Assembly: GCA_022828225.1 (NCBI GenBank)
Contig: JAJEJG010000004.1
Coordinates: 39,605-103,604, forward strand
Length of the DNA: 64,000 bases
From: Nitrospirales bacterium
GTDB taxonomy: Bacteria; Nitrospirota; Nitrospiria; Nitrospirales; UBA8639
Reading direction: 5' to 3'
Under the pieces are notes generated by a model. That model was not told the DNA's origin. It saw only the letters and a program-made list of their open reading frames with translations, and searched no databases. Numbering within the stretch: the stretch's first letter is position 1; every line of letters starts with the position of its first letter. Positions 28,658 to 36,376 of this stretch are shown here, piece by piece. The position numbers and the translations under genes are program-made.

Positions 28658-29605
28658 CTACGCACGCCCATAGATTTGATCCAATATCCGTCTGCCTCCC
28701 GCATTCAGGATCCGATCTGCCAAGGCCGTACCGAGCGGGGCCGCCTGTTCCACCGGACCTTCGATTCCGTCTCGAATGACCTGCGTTCCATCGACGCTGG
28801 CGACGAGGCCCTCGAACCGCACCGTGTGGTTATCGAGAACCGCATGGCCTGCAATCGGCACTTGGCAGCCGCCCTCCAGTCGATCCAGGAAGGCCCGTTC
28901 GGTTGAAATCGCAATGGATGTCTTGGAATCGTTGATGGGGTCGAGCAATTCTCGAACAAATATGTCATCCACGCGCGATTCGATCCCTAGGGCGCCTTGG
29001 CCGACCGCCGGAAGACTCAGGGCCGCGGGAAGATACTCGGTCACGTGCTCGGCCCAGCCCAACCGGGTGAGACCAGCCGCAGCCAGGACAATCGCGTCGT
29101 ACTCCCCCTCCTGAAGTTTTCGCAAGCGGGTATTCACGTTTCCTCGAAGCATGACAATGTTCAAGTCCGGCCGGTGAGCCAGCAACTGAGCTTGCCGACG
29201 CAGACTGCTGGTTCCCACCTTCGCGCCGGCCGGAAGATCCCCGAACAGCACGTGGTCCCTGGTCAACAAAGCATCTCTGGCATCCTCCCGCGCCGGCACA
29301 CAAACAATGGCCAGTCCGGCAGGCAACACCGAAGGCACGTCTTTCATGCTATGGACCGCGAGATCGATGTCTCCCCTGGATAACGCCTCCTCGATTTCCT
29401 TGACGAATAACCCTTTCCCGCCGATTTTGGCTAACGGCACGTCCAGAATTTTGTCACCGCTCGTTCGAATCCGTTCGAGCCGGATGGACACGGACGGGGC
29501 GATTTCCCGGAGTCGAGCCTGAATCCATTCCGCCTGCCAGAGGGCCAATTGACTGCCACGTGTGCCAATGACGAGAGACGCCCGCCGTCCATTTGCAAGA
29601 TTCAC
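28658..29605 (-). CDS. hemC: Hydroxymethylbilane synthase (porphobilinogen deaminase)
   Basis: Polymerises four porphobilinogens into hydroxymethylbilane. Motifs are LVIGTRGSQLALWQAEWI, LFVKEIEEALSRGDIDLAVHSMKDVP, GTSSLRRQAQLLAHRPDL, LPAVGQGALGIE, and the dipyrromethane-cofactor Cys in LEGGCQVPIAGHA. I use the GTG at 29605 (AAAGGAAG five bases upstream); an ATG at 29638 is an alternative. It lies directly downstream of hemA. The end AGGRRILDQIYGRA is duplicated on the next gene. Confidence 0.95.
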   Translation of the reverse strand: MNLANGRRASLVIGTRGSQLALWQAEWIQARLREIAPSVSIRLERIRTSGDKILDVPLAKIGGKGLFVKEIEEALSRGDIDLAVHSMKDVPSVLPAGLAIVCVPAREDARDALLTRDHVLFGDLPAGAKVGTSSLRRQAQLLAHRPDLNIVMLRGNVNTRLRKLQEGEYDAIVLAAAGLTRLGWAEHVTEYLPAALSLPAVGQGALGIESRVDDIFVRELLDPINDSKTSIAISTERAFLDRLEGGCQVPIAGHAVLDNHTVRFEGLVASVDGTQVIRDGIEGPVEQAAPLGTALADRILNAGGRRILDQIYGRA

Positions 29606-29647
29606 TCTGCTTCCTTTATCAGCCGTCCCCAGGGCCATGCCTCGACC

Positions 29648-31048
29648 TTACAAACCCAAAGCGCGCCGAGGGATCCTCTCCTGTTCCGGTTCTTCCGCCG
29701 GCGCTGATGCCATCTCGTCCGGGGTCACGTCTGTCCCATCCCGGACATCCTCAACGTTCACGGATTCCTGCTCCGGAAGACCCTGTCCCAAATCATAAAA
29801 CAGTCTCGCCGCTTCGATGTACACAAACCCGTTTGATGATTGGGCCGCGGATTTCAAGGCCACCAATGGGCCGTGAAGCAGTTTGTTGACGATCCCGGAG
29901 GCGAGCCCTTCCACGGCCTCCTGCTGCTCCGGCGTTAGCGTCCCGAGCCGGCTAAGGGCTTTCTGTAACTCCGCCTGCCTCAGTGCGTCCGCCCGTTTGC
30001 GCAAGGCAATAATCGTGGGAGTCGCCTTGAGCGACTGGAGCCATTTCAGGATCACTTCAACTTCGTCTTTGACGATGGACTCGGCACGGGTGGCTTCCAG
30101 CCGGCGCTCTTCACGATTCTGTTCGATATGCGATTCGAGATCGTCGATATCGAACAGGAACGCATTATCGACCTGACGAACGTCGGGATCGATGTTGCGG
30201 GGAACCGAGACGTCAATCAAGAAAATCGGCTGATTCCAACGTGCGCGAACCGCCCGCTCCACGTCCTCGGGACCAATCAGGTAGTGAGACGCCCCGGTGG
30301 AACACAGTACAATATCGGCCCGGTGCATGTTCGCACGAAAATCGTCAAAGGGAATGGACACTCCGTTGAACCTGGCAGCCATATCCGCTGCCCTGATCGG
30401 ATCGCGCGTGGTGAGCAAGACCTCATGGACGCCGTGATTCACCAAATGCTGCGCTGCCAATTTGGCCATTTCTCCGGCCCCGACCAGCATAACCGTCCGG
30501 GCCGACAGGTTGCTGAAGACTTTCTTGGCCAGTTCGACTGCGGCATAGCTCACGGACACGGCGTTTTCCGCGATCCGAGTCTCCGTGCGAACGCGTTTGG
30601 CCACGGAAATCGCCTTCTTGATCAACTTGTTCAGGATGACCCCGGTGGCATTGTGGGTCAATGCCTCTTGGAAAGAATCCTTGACTTGACGCAGGATTTG
30701 CGGCTCTCCCACGACCAGGGAATCGAGACTCGACGCCACGCGAAACAGGTGCGTAATGGCCCGGTCTTCCGCGTGACAATACAGACGAGGCATCAACTGT
30801 TCCGCGGACACGGAAAGGTGCGTATCCACGAAAAATTCCTGGATCGCGGAAAACCCTTGCTCAATCTGGTCGGCGACCGCGTACACTTCCACGCGATTGC
30901 AGGTCTGTAACAGCATCCCTTCCCGAATCCCTTCATGAGCCATGAGCCGGTTGAGGGCTTCGCCCATCCGGCTGTCGGGAACCACAAGCAATTCCCGAAG
31001 TTCGACGGGGGCAGTTTTGTGACTCAGTCCGACCAGGATGATATTCAT
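29648..31048 (-). CDS. hemA: Glutamyl-tRNA reductase
   Basis: Reduces glutamyl-tRNA(Glu) to glutamate-1-semialdehyde, the first step of C5 tetrapyrrole synthesis. The true start is the ATG at 31048 (MNIILVGLSHKTAPVELREL), overlapping the ccsA stop by one base (TGATG); the track ORF is 55 codons too long. The catalytic Cys is in LLQTCNRVEVYAVAD. The NADPH domain has VMLVGAGEMAKLAAQHL, then VLCSTGASHYLIGPEDV and FLIDVSVPRNIDPDV. 466 residues, with an acidic C-terminal extension (VNVEDVRDGTDVTPDEM) beyond the dimerisation domain. Confidence 0.96.
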   Translation of the reverse strand: MNIILVGLSHKTAPVELRELLVVPDSRMGEALNRLMAHEGIREGMLLQTCNRVEVYAVADQIEQGFSAIQEFFVDTHLSVSAEQLMPRLYCHAEDRAITHLFRVASSLDSLVVGEPQILRQVKDSFQEALTHNATGVILNKLIKKAISVAKRVRTETRIAENAVSVSYAAVELAKKVFSNLSARTVMLVGAGEMAKLAAQHLVNHGVHEVLLTTRDPIRAADMAARFNGVSIPFDDFRANMHRADIVLCSTGASHYLIGPEDVERAVRARWNQPIFLIDVSVPRNIDPDVRQVDNAFLFDIDDLESHIEQNREERRLEATRAESIVKDEVEVILKWLQSLKATPTIIALRKRADALRQAELQKALSRLGTLTPEQQEAVEGLASGIVNKLLHGPLVALKSAAQSSNGFVYIEAARLFYDLGQGLPEQESVNVEDVRDGTDVTPDEMASAPAEEPEQERIPRRALGL

Positions 31049-31872
31049 CAGCTTACGGAAATCCCGTTTCCTTTCAGCACGACACCGAGAAACGTCAACA
31101 GCACGCCGGCGAAGCCCACGATCGTCAGATAGGCAGCCTTTTTCGCCCGCCAGCCCACGGTCACCCGGCCCATCAGGACCACGAAATAAAACACCCACGT
31201 CACCAGCGCCCAAATCTGTTCAGGATTCCAGCTCACGTAGGAACCCAGTGTGACCTGGGCGGAAATGGCTCCCGTCAGAATACCCAGCGTGAGGAAAGGA
31301 AACCCCAACAACATCGAACGCTGGTTCAGCGTGTCCAGGAAATCCAAGGGCGGCAACTTAAAGAACAGGACGTTGAATTGTTTGGATTTCAGCAGACGTT
31401 CCTGCATCAGATACATGACCCCTGCCACAAAGGCCACGGCAAACCCGACGGCTCCCAGCATGCTGAGCGTGACGTGGACCCACACCGCCTGCAACATAGG
31501 TTGGAGAACCGGAGCTTCCGAAGGCAAAACCACCGTCGAGATCAGCGAAAGAAAGGCAATGGGCAGAATGAAGGCACCCAGGACGTAAATCCGTTGGAGC
31601 AGGACGACCAGCAAAAAGACCAGGATCAGGGACCATGAAAAAAACGAGAGGGCCTTATGGAACGTGACGCCGACTTCTCCGGAAAACACTTGCACGGCCA
31701 AAACCACGGTATGGATGGCGAACCCGATGCACGTCGCCGCAAGCGCCACCCGGGCAAGCACGTCAGACCGCCGAAGCAGATAGACCAGGGACAACAGAAT
31801 CCCGATAAAATACAGCCCCAGCGTCAGTTGCAAAAAGGCAACGGTCATCAGCCTCACCAGCAAATAGTGCAA
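31048..31872 (-). CDS. Cytochrome c assembly protein (CcsA/HemX type)
   Basis: The 274-residue protein has about eight membrane helices. The tryptophan-rich haem-handling segment is GSYVSWNPEQIWALVTWVFYFVVL. His residues in TCIGFAIHTVVLAVQ and VWVHVTLSMLGAV could bind haem. Next to hemA this is the position of the HemX/CcsA homologue in many genomes; roles suggested are haem delivery for cytochrome c maturation or control of HemA level. Its stop overlaps the hemA ATG, so coupled translation is likely. Confidence 0.88.
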   Translation of the reverse strand: MHYLLVRLMTVAFLQLTLGLYFIGILLSLVYLLRRSDVLARVALAATCIGFAIHTVVLAVQVFSGEVGVTFHKALSFFSWSLILVFLLVVLLQRIYVLGAFILPIAFLSLISTVVLPSEAPVLQPMLQAVWVHVTLSMLGAVGFAVAFVAGVMYLMQERLLKSKQFNVLFFKLPPLDFLDTLNQRSMLLGFPFLTLGILTGAISAQVTLGSYVSWNPEQIWALVTWVFYFVVLMGRVTVGWRAKKAAYLTIVGFAGVLLTFLGVVLKGNGISVS

Positions 31873-31958
31873 TACACCTAGCTTGAAAGTATAGATAGGC
31901 TATTTTCAGATAGCAACAAAGGATAGCAGCGTGCAATGGGCTGATGAACCAAGGGGCC

Positions 31959-32735
31959 TCAGCCGCCGGACCCTGCCGTGGCACCGCCGCACACGTTGAT
32001 GACCTGTCCCGTTATCGAGGCTGCATCAGCTTGGCAAAGATACATCGTGAGGGCGACGATCTCCTCAACCTCCGCCATCCTTTTGATGGGGACCGCTGCG
32101 ACGGCTTGGGCTCGAAATTCCTCGGCTGACATCCCCAGGATGGCCGCTGTTTCTTCGATGCCCTGACGTGCCATATCAGTATCGACCCAGGTTGGACAGA
32201 TGGCATTCACCGTAATCCCGCGCCCGGCCACTTCGAGCGCCAAGGCCTTGGTAAACCCGATGATACCGTGTTTAGCCGTGCAATACGCCGCGTAACCCGG
32301 AACACCGAACCGGCCGAGAACCGAAGACATATTCACGATACGACCGGGATCCTTCATATGCGGCAACACGACTTTTGAACAGAGATAAGAACCCGTCAAA
32401 TTCACATCGAGAATACTCAACCAACGCGTGTCGTCAGGATCGTCCATGGGAGTTCTGCCTGAGACGCCGGCGTTGTTGACCAGGATGTCGATCTGCCCCC
32501 ATTCATTGACCACTGATGCAACGAATCGCTCCACCTCGTCACGATTGGTGACATCGGCGGACATGCTCATCGCGCTTCCTCCACCCTCACGGATCTGTGT
32601 CACCGTCTGATCGAGCAAATCCGCACGCCGCCCGCACACGGCCACACGAACGCCTTTCTCCGCCAGCCCGAGAGCGATTCCCCTGCCGATGCCCGACCCG
32701 CCCCCCGTGACAATCGCCACACGACCTTTCAACAT
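31959..32735 (-). CDS. Short-chain dehydrogenase/reductase (3-oxoacyl-ACP reductase or 3-hydroxybutyrate dehydrogenase-like)
   Basis: A classical SDR of about 258 residues. The cofactor motif is TGGGSGIGRG near residue 12, then NNAGVSG, the catalytic Ser in IVNMSSVLGR, and YCTAK (Tyr-x3-Lys). The ICPTWVDTDMARQG loop and SITGQVINVCGG end are as in the FabG/3-hydroxybutyrate dehydrogenase group. Substrate is not decidable. GGGAGG precedes the start. It is monocistronic and separate from the haem block. Confidence 0.88.
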   Translation of the reverse strand: MLKGRVAIVTGGGSGIGRGIALGLAEKGVRVAVCGRRADLLDQTVTQIREGGGSAMSMSADVTNRDEVERFVASVVNEWGQIDILVNNAGVSGRTPMDDPDDTRWLSILDVNLTGSYLCSKVVLPHMKDPGRIVNMSSVLGRFGVPGYAAYCTAKHGIIGFTKALALEVAGRGITVNAICPTWVDTDMARQGIEETAAILGMSAEEFRAQAVAAVPIKRMAEVEEIVALTMYLCQADAASITGQVINVCGGATAGSGG

Positions 32736-32909
32736 CACCTGTTTCCTCCCTTACTCAAAATACGCACAGAAACTTGTCATCCGACTTAGTTCATGGGATC
32801 TGTAAGCATGGCCCTGAGGAATTGGCTGCTTCCGCTATTTTGTCAACGTCCGTATGAACGTTTACAATGACTCTCTGCAGGCAACCCCAAATCAACCGGA
32901 GACCCTTTC

Positions 32910-33644
32910 ATGCCGGGAACCTTGTATCTCGTCAGCACACCGATCGGAAACCTCGAAGATCTCACCTTCCGATCTCTCCGGGTTTTACAGGAAGTATCGG
33001 TCATCGCAGCCGAGGATACCCGTCATACCCAAAAACTCTGTCGCCATTATCAAATCCACACCCGCCTGACCAGTTATCATGATTTCAATAAAGAAGAAAA
33101 AACTCCAGTTCTCCTGGAACTTTTGAAAGAAGAGAAGTCTATCGCTCTCGTTTCAGACGCCGGAACTCCGCTGATCTCGGACCCGGGTTACTATCTGGTA
33201 ACCCGCGCCATTGCCGGCAATGTACCCATCGTTCCGATTCCTGGCCCCTCTTCGGTGATCACAGCCCTCTCCGTTGCCGGATTACCAACCGATGCGTTTA
33301 CGTTCATCGGATTCCTGCCCAAGAAATCGGTGGCCAGGACGCGCCTTTTGGAAAATCTTCGTGAGGATACCAAGACCATCATCCTCTTTGAAACACCTCA
33401 TCGGATAAAGGCCACGCTGTTAACTATCCAGGAAATCTTCGGCGACCGCCTGGTCGTCATCGGGCGTGAACTCACAAAAGCCCACGAAGAAATCATTCGC
33501 GGCACAGCCCAGGAAATCCTTCTTTCACATTCATCCCGCGTGCTTAAGGGTGAAATGACGCTTGTCATCCAGGGAAAAGAAAAGCGGGCAAAACGCAGCA
33601 GACAGGACCTACAACCGAAACTCAATCATCGGCCTTCTGAATGA
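32910..33644 (+). CDS. rsmI: 16S rRNA 2'-O-ribose C1402 methyltransferase
   Basis: The 244-residue tetrapyrrole-methylase-fold enzyme methylates the decoding centre of 16S rRNA. Motifs are GTLYLVSTPIGNLEDLTFR, VIAAEDTRHTQKL, ALVSDAGTPLISDPG, PIPGPSSVITALSVAGLPT and FETPHRIKATL, with a basic tail. GGAG precedes the ATG. Its 3' end overlaps the convergent TusA-like gene by 23 bp. Confidence 0.95.
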   Translation: MPGTLYLVSTPIGNLEDLTFRSLRVLQEVSVIAAEDTRHTQKLCRHYQIHTRLTSYHDFNKEEKTPVLLELLKEEKSIALVSDAGTPLISDPGYYLVTRAIAGNVPIVPIPGPSSVITALSVAGLPTDAFTFIGFLPKKSVARTRLLENLREDTKTIILFETPHRIKATLLTIQEIFGDRLVVIGRELTKAHEEIIRGTAQEILLSHSSRVLKGEMTLVIQGKEKRAKRSRQDLQPKLNHRPSE

Positions 33645-33867
33645 AGACACGATGATATGAGCCGACTGGCTCACGCCGAAGAATATTGTGGCCTTCGTTC
33701 TCAACGCTCTGTGGGACGTTTCTGATGGGCTCGCCGTCATCCAGAAACACCTCCAAGACCTGCCCGGACTGCATTGTTTCCAAGCGCAGTTTGGTCTTGA
33801 CAAAATTATAGGGGCAAATCACGCCTCGGAGGTCCAACACCGCGTGGGAATCATCTTCCTGATTCAT
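33622..33867 (-). CDS. TusA-family sulfur carrier-like protein
   Basis: The 81-residue protein has the TusA/SirA/YedF fold signature VLDLRGVICPYNFVKTKLRLETMQSGQVLEVFLDDGEP. The catalytic Cys is in CPYN; the family usually has CPxP, but CPxN forms with the FVKTKL helix occur in a known subgroup. Members relay persulfide sulfur to acceptors such as thiouridine synthases or sulfur oxidation enzymes. No partner is adjacent. It overlaps the rsmI 3' end on the opposite strand. Confidence 0.85.
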   Translation of the reverse strand: MNQEDDSHAVLDLRGVICPYNFVKTKLRLETMQSGQVLEVFLDDGEPIRNVPQSVENEGHNILRREPVGSYHRVFIQKADD

Positions 33868-33939
33868 TCGTCTCTGACGTCTTTCATGGGGTTAAAGCAC
33901 TGAACGAATCTTGACGTTTGCAAGACCCGCCACACAAAC

Positions 33940-33980
33940 AAAGAGAGCGTGTCGACGTAAACGCCGACACGCTCTCTTTT
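33940..33980 (-). terminator. Strong rho-independent terminator
   Basis: A perfect 15-bp stem (AAAGAGAGCGTGTCG / CGACACGCTCTCTTT) with a 10-base loop is followed on the minus strand by TTTGTTTG. It lies 30 bp past the stop of the secreted protein gene at 34010. It may also stop plus-strand transcription. Confidence 0.9.
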
Positions 33981-34009
33981 GTCGCAACTTTTCCCGCGGG
34001 GACAGTCTC

Positions 34010-34765
34010 TTATTGAGTCGTCCCTTTGTTGAAGTTATCACGCTTGTCACCATAATCGGTGGCAATCGTGTCGCTCACTCTTTTGTTCACCGTATCCGGC
34101 TGAGGAGCGCATTGCCAGCAAGGCGCGGCACCCGTCACGGTGCCAAGGCTGGAGGTAATTCCTCCCTGTACGGCACCTTCTTGCATTCCACCCTCAGGAA
34201 CGCCGGTGTAACCGGCCGTTGGGGTCGCAATACCACGGAAATTGGTCGGATCCGGCCGTTGGCCTAACCCACCGCCAAAATCCGGATTATCTGCGCCACC
34301 AAGAACCTGGGATCCTTCGAGAACATACACGGTACGAACCATTTTCCGACCCGTGCTGAACTTCTGCGCCGCAGTGGTTTCGTCCTTGGCGGAAACGGCG
34401 ACATAATCCCCTTTGTTCACGGCCTTGAGGTTCTCCATGTTGGTCTCGGAATCGAACCAGAGTTCCTTCAAGTTCAAACCGCCGCGAAGGGTCTGGCGTT
34501 CATCATGAGAACTTCCGCCCATGTCAAGATACAGTTTTCCCGCCGCATAATCGATGGCCACCACTTCACCCTGAATCGTCTCCGGAGCTGAAAGATAACG
34601 TTCCATGTCATCCTGATCGAAGACACGGGACCGCGTTCCAGACCCTTGAGATTCACCAACACCCGTGCCGAAGCCGGAGTGTTGAGGCGCACGCTCTTGC
34701 GCCACTGCCACGCTAACTGAGCCTACAAGAATGATTGCTGCTCCAAAATACCCTAACTTCCGCAT
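34010..34765 (-). CDS. Secreted hypothetical protein with PRC/OB-like region
   Basis: This 251-residue exported protein has signal peptide MRKLGYFGAAIILVGSVSVAVA and a low-complexity polar linker. A compact beta-rich segment follows (IQGEVVAIDYAAGKLYLDMGG..NKGDYVAVSAKDE), which reads like a small barrel with the G-x-V-x-x-I-D pattern of periplasmic stability proteins. The C-terminal third is Gly/Pro rich (GGGLGQRPDPTNFRG, PEGGMQEGAVQGG) with a single CWQC pair. I do not recognise a named family. SD GGAGG precedes the ATG, and a strong terminator follows. Confidence 0.75.
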   Translation of the reverse strand: MRKLGYFGAAIILVGSVSVAVAQERAPQHSGFGTGVGESQGSGTRSRVFDQDDMERYLSAPETIQGEVVAIDYAAGKLYLDMGGSSHDERQTLRGGLNLKELWFDSETNMENLKAVNKGDYVAVSAKDETTAAQKFSTGRKMVRTVYVLEGSQVLGGADNPDFGGGLGQRPDPTNFRGIATPTAGYTGVPEGGMQEGAVQGGITSSLGTVTGAAPCWQCAPQPDTVNKRVSDTIATDYGDKRDNFNKGTTQ

Positions 34766-34952
34766 GTGGCTCCTCCTTAGGAAGTGTAAGTTAATAATCG
34801 AACACTAATAATAAGGAATGATAGCTAGAATAATCAGTCCTTCTTCGTGACTTAGGTTTTGTTCAGTCCTAAAGTGCCATAACTATAGTGATCTGCTCAA
34901 ACAGTGTCAAGAGGTTTCTCCTGTAAATATTCATACGGCAACGACTCCGAGT

Positions 34953-34970
34953 GGCCTCTTGGTTGAGGCC
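34953..34970. other. Small hairpin downstream of tRNA-Leu
   Basis: GGCCTC-TTGGTT-GAGGCC is a perfect 6-bp stem 90 bp beyond the tRNA 3' end, without a T-run. It could be a weak terminator. The rest of 34766-35057 shows no gene. Confidence 0.4.
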
Positions 34971-35057
34971 GTCAGGCTTTCTGCATGATTATGTCCGCTG
35001 ATGACGAAAATCCGGACCAAGCCCCTGGTTCTCTCATTGCCCACAAGATATGGATAA

Positions 35058-35144
35058 TGGTGCCCGGACCGAGGGTCGAACTCGGACTCTCTTGCGAGAA
35101 CCAGATTTTGAGTCTGGCGCGTCTGCCAGTTCCGCCATCCGGGC
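35058..35144 (-). tRNA. tRNA-Leu (anticodon CAA)
   Basis: An 87-base class II tRNA including an encoded CCA. The acceptor GCCCGGA pairs with TCCGGGC. The anticodon arm CCAGA-CTCAAAA-TCTGG gives CAA, reading UUG. The long variable arm (TTCTCGCAAGAGAGT) is typical of Leu, and the T arm has GTTCGAC. No direct repeat of its 3' end was noticed nearby, so I do not call an integration site. Confidence 0.95.
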
Positions 35145-35296
35145 ATCCGATTCCCGTTATCTAGCATGATCGCCGGGTCACGTCAATCAACCCCCTCTCC
35201 TTTTCAGGCTTTCATCCGGCATGCTAAGATTCATGACCGGGAGCACACGTATTTCCAAAAGACCTCAAGAAGATAGCCAGACAAGGAGGAACTTTC

Positions 35297-35569
35297 ATGT
35301 CGGAGATTCAATGTCTCAAATGTGAACAACCCGCGGAAAAAATAACCGAACCCCTTTTTCTCGGAAAACTCGAAGAAGAAGTCAAGAACAACGTCTGCCA
35401 AAACTGCTGGACCGAATGGAACAAGCCGGGCGGGGTTAAAACCATGGTCATCAATGAATACCACCTGAACCTTGGTGACGAAAACGGCCGCGCTACCCTC
35501 AGAAAACAAATGCGGGCGTTTTTCAAGCTGCCGGACGCCGACGTGGAATTCAAGGACTATCGAACCTGA
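35297..35569 (+). CDS. YggX-like Fe(2+)-trafficking family protein with two CxxC knuckles
   Basis: The 90-residue protein has the YggX core (LGKLEEEVKNNVCQNCWTEW and TMVINEYHLNLGDENGRATLRKQM). The enterobacterial protein has one N-terminal Cys; here four cysteines form CLKC and CQNC, a likely zinc or iron site. YggX proteins protect Fe-S enzymes from oxidative damage. AGGAGG stands nine bases before the ATG. It is the first of two plus-strand genes, 135 bp ahead of yqgE. Confidence 0.88.
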   Translation: MSEIQCLKCEQPAEKITEPLFLGKLEEEVKNNVCQNCWTEWNKPGGVKTMVINEYHLNLGDENGRATLRKQMRAFFKLPDADVEFKDYRT

Positions 35570-35703
35570 GACGGACCGGGTTCCCACCGCATCGGGAATG
35601 CCGGCGCGCCAAATCCGGCCCCTGTCATTGATGAAAACCGCCGGACCTCTTCTGTCGCGGCGACCTCTTGTCGAACCTTCGCTCCCCCCTGTAGGATCAC
35701 AGT

Positions 35704-36264
35704 ATGGATAGCCCGCTTGGCAAAGGCATCTTCCTGGTGGCAAGCCCCGGTCTCCGCGATCCGAATTTCCGGCAGACCGTCATCCTGCTGTGCAAACACG
35801 GCCCGGAGGGAGCGCTCGGGGTCGTCGTCAATCGACCGACGGAGATCAATATCACCGAAGTGCTCCCACAAGTCCCCATCCTGGAAGGCCAACAGCACCG
35901 GGTCTTTTCCGGAGGACCGGTCCAACGCAACAACCTCCTGATCCTGTATCGGACGCCGGAAGGGCCGGACGACTCTCACCACGTCTTCAACGGCGTCTAC
36001 ATGGGCGGCGACATGAAAGACCTGGAAGATCTGTTACAAGATCCATCGTCCCTGGGGAACTTCCGCGCCTTCATGGGCTATGCGGGCTGGGCGCCCGGCC
36101 AACTGGAAAACGAAATGCGAACCGGGTCGTGGCTCACGGTCCCGGCCGACTCCACCACCATGTTCGGCAAGGACCACAATAGCCTGTGGGGCAATATCCT
36201 CCGATCCCTGGGTACAGACATGGCCTTCTACGCCGACATGCCCGCCGACCCGCAGATGAATTGA
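35704..36264 (+). CDS. yqgE: YqgE/AlgH family protein (DUF179)
   Basis: The 186-residue cytosolic protein matches the family along its length: GIFLVASPGLRDPNFRQTVILLCKHGPEGALGVVVNRP, then FSGGPVQRNNLLILYRT, then FMGYAGWAPGQLENEMRTGSWL. Crystal structures exist for the family, but its molecular role is unsettled (linked to alginate control in Pseudomonas). It follows the YggX-like gene and marks the end of the core block before the accessory island. Confidence 0.93.
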   Translation: MDSPLGKGIFLVASPGLRDPNFRQTVILLCKHGPEGALGVVVNRPTEINITEVLPQVPILEGQQHRVFSGGPVQRNNLLILYRTPEGPDDSHHVFNGVYMGGDMKDLEDLLQDPSSLGNFRAFMGYAGWAPGQLENEMRTGSWLTVPADSTTMFGKDHNSLWGNILRSLGTDMAFYADMPADPQMN

Positions 36265-36376
36265 GCAGCAACACCCCTCCTCTTCACCTCATGGAAGACG
36301 ATCAGCCTCCGAACACATTGATTCCAATCGTTTTCTGGGGGTCACACTAAGACGCCGAATAATAGGCAACTGTCGA

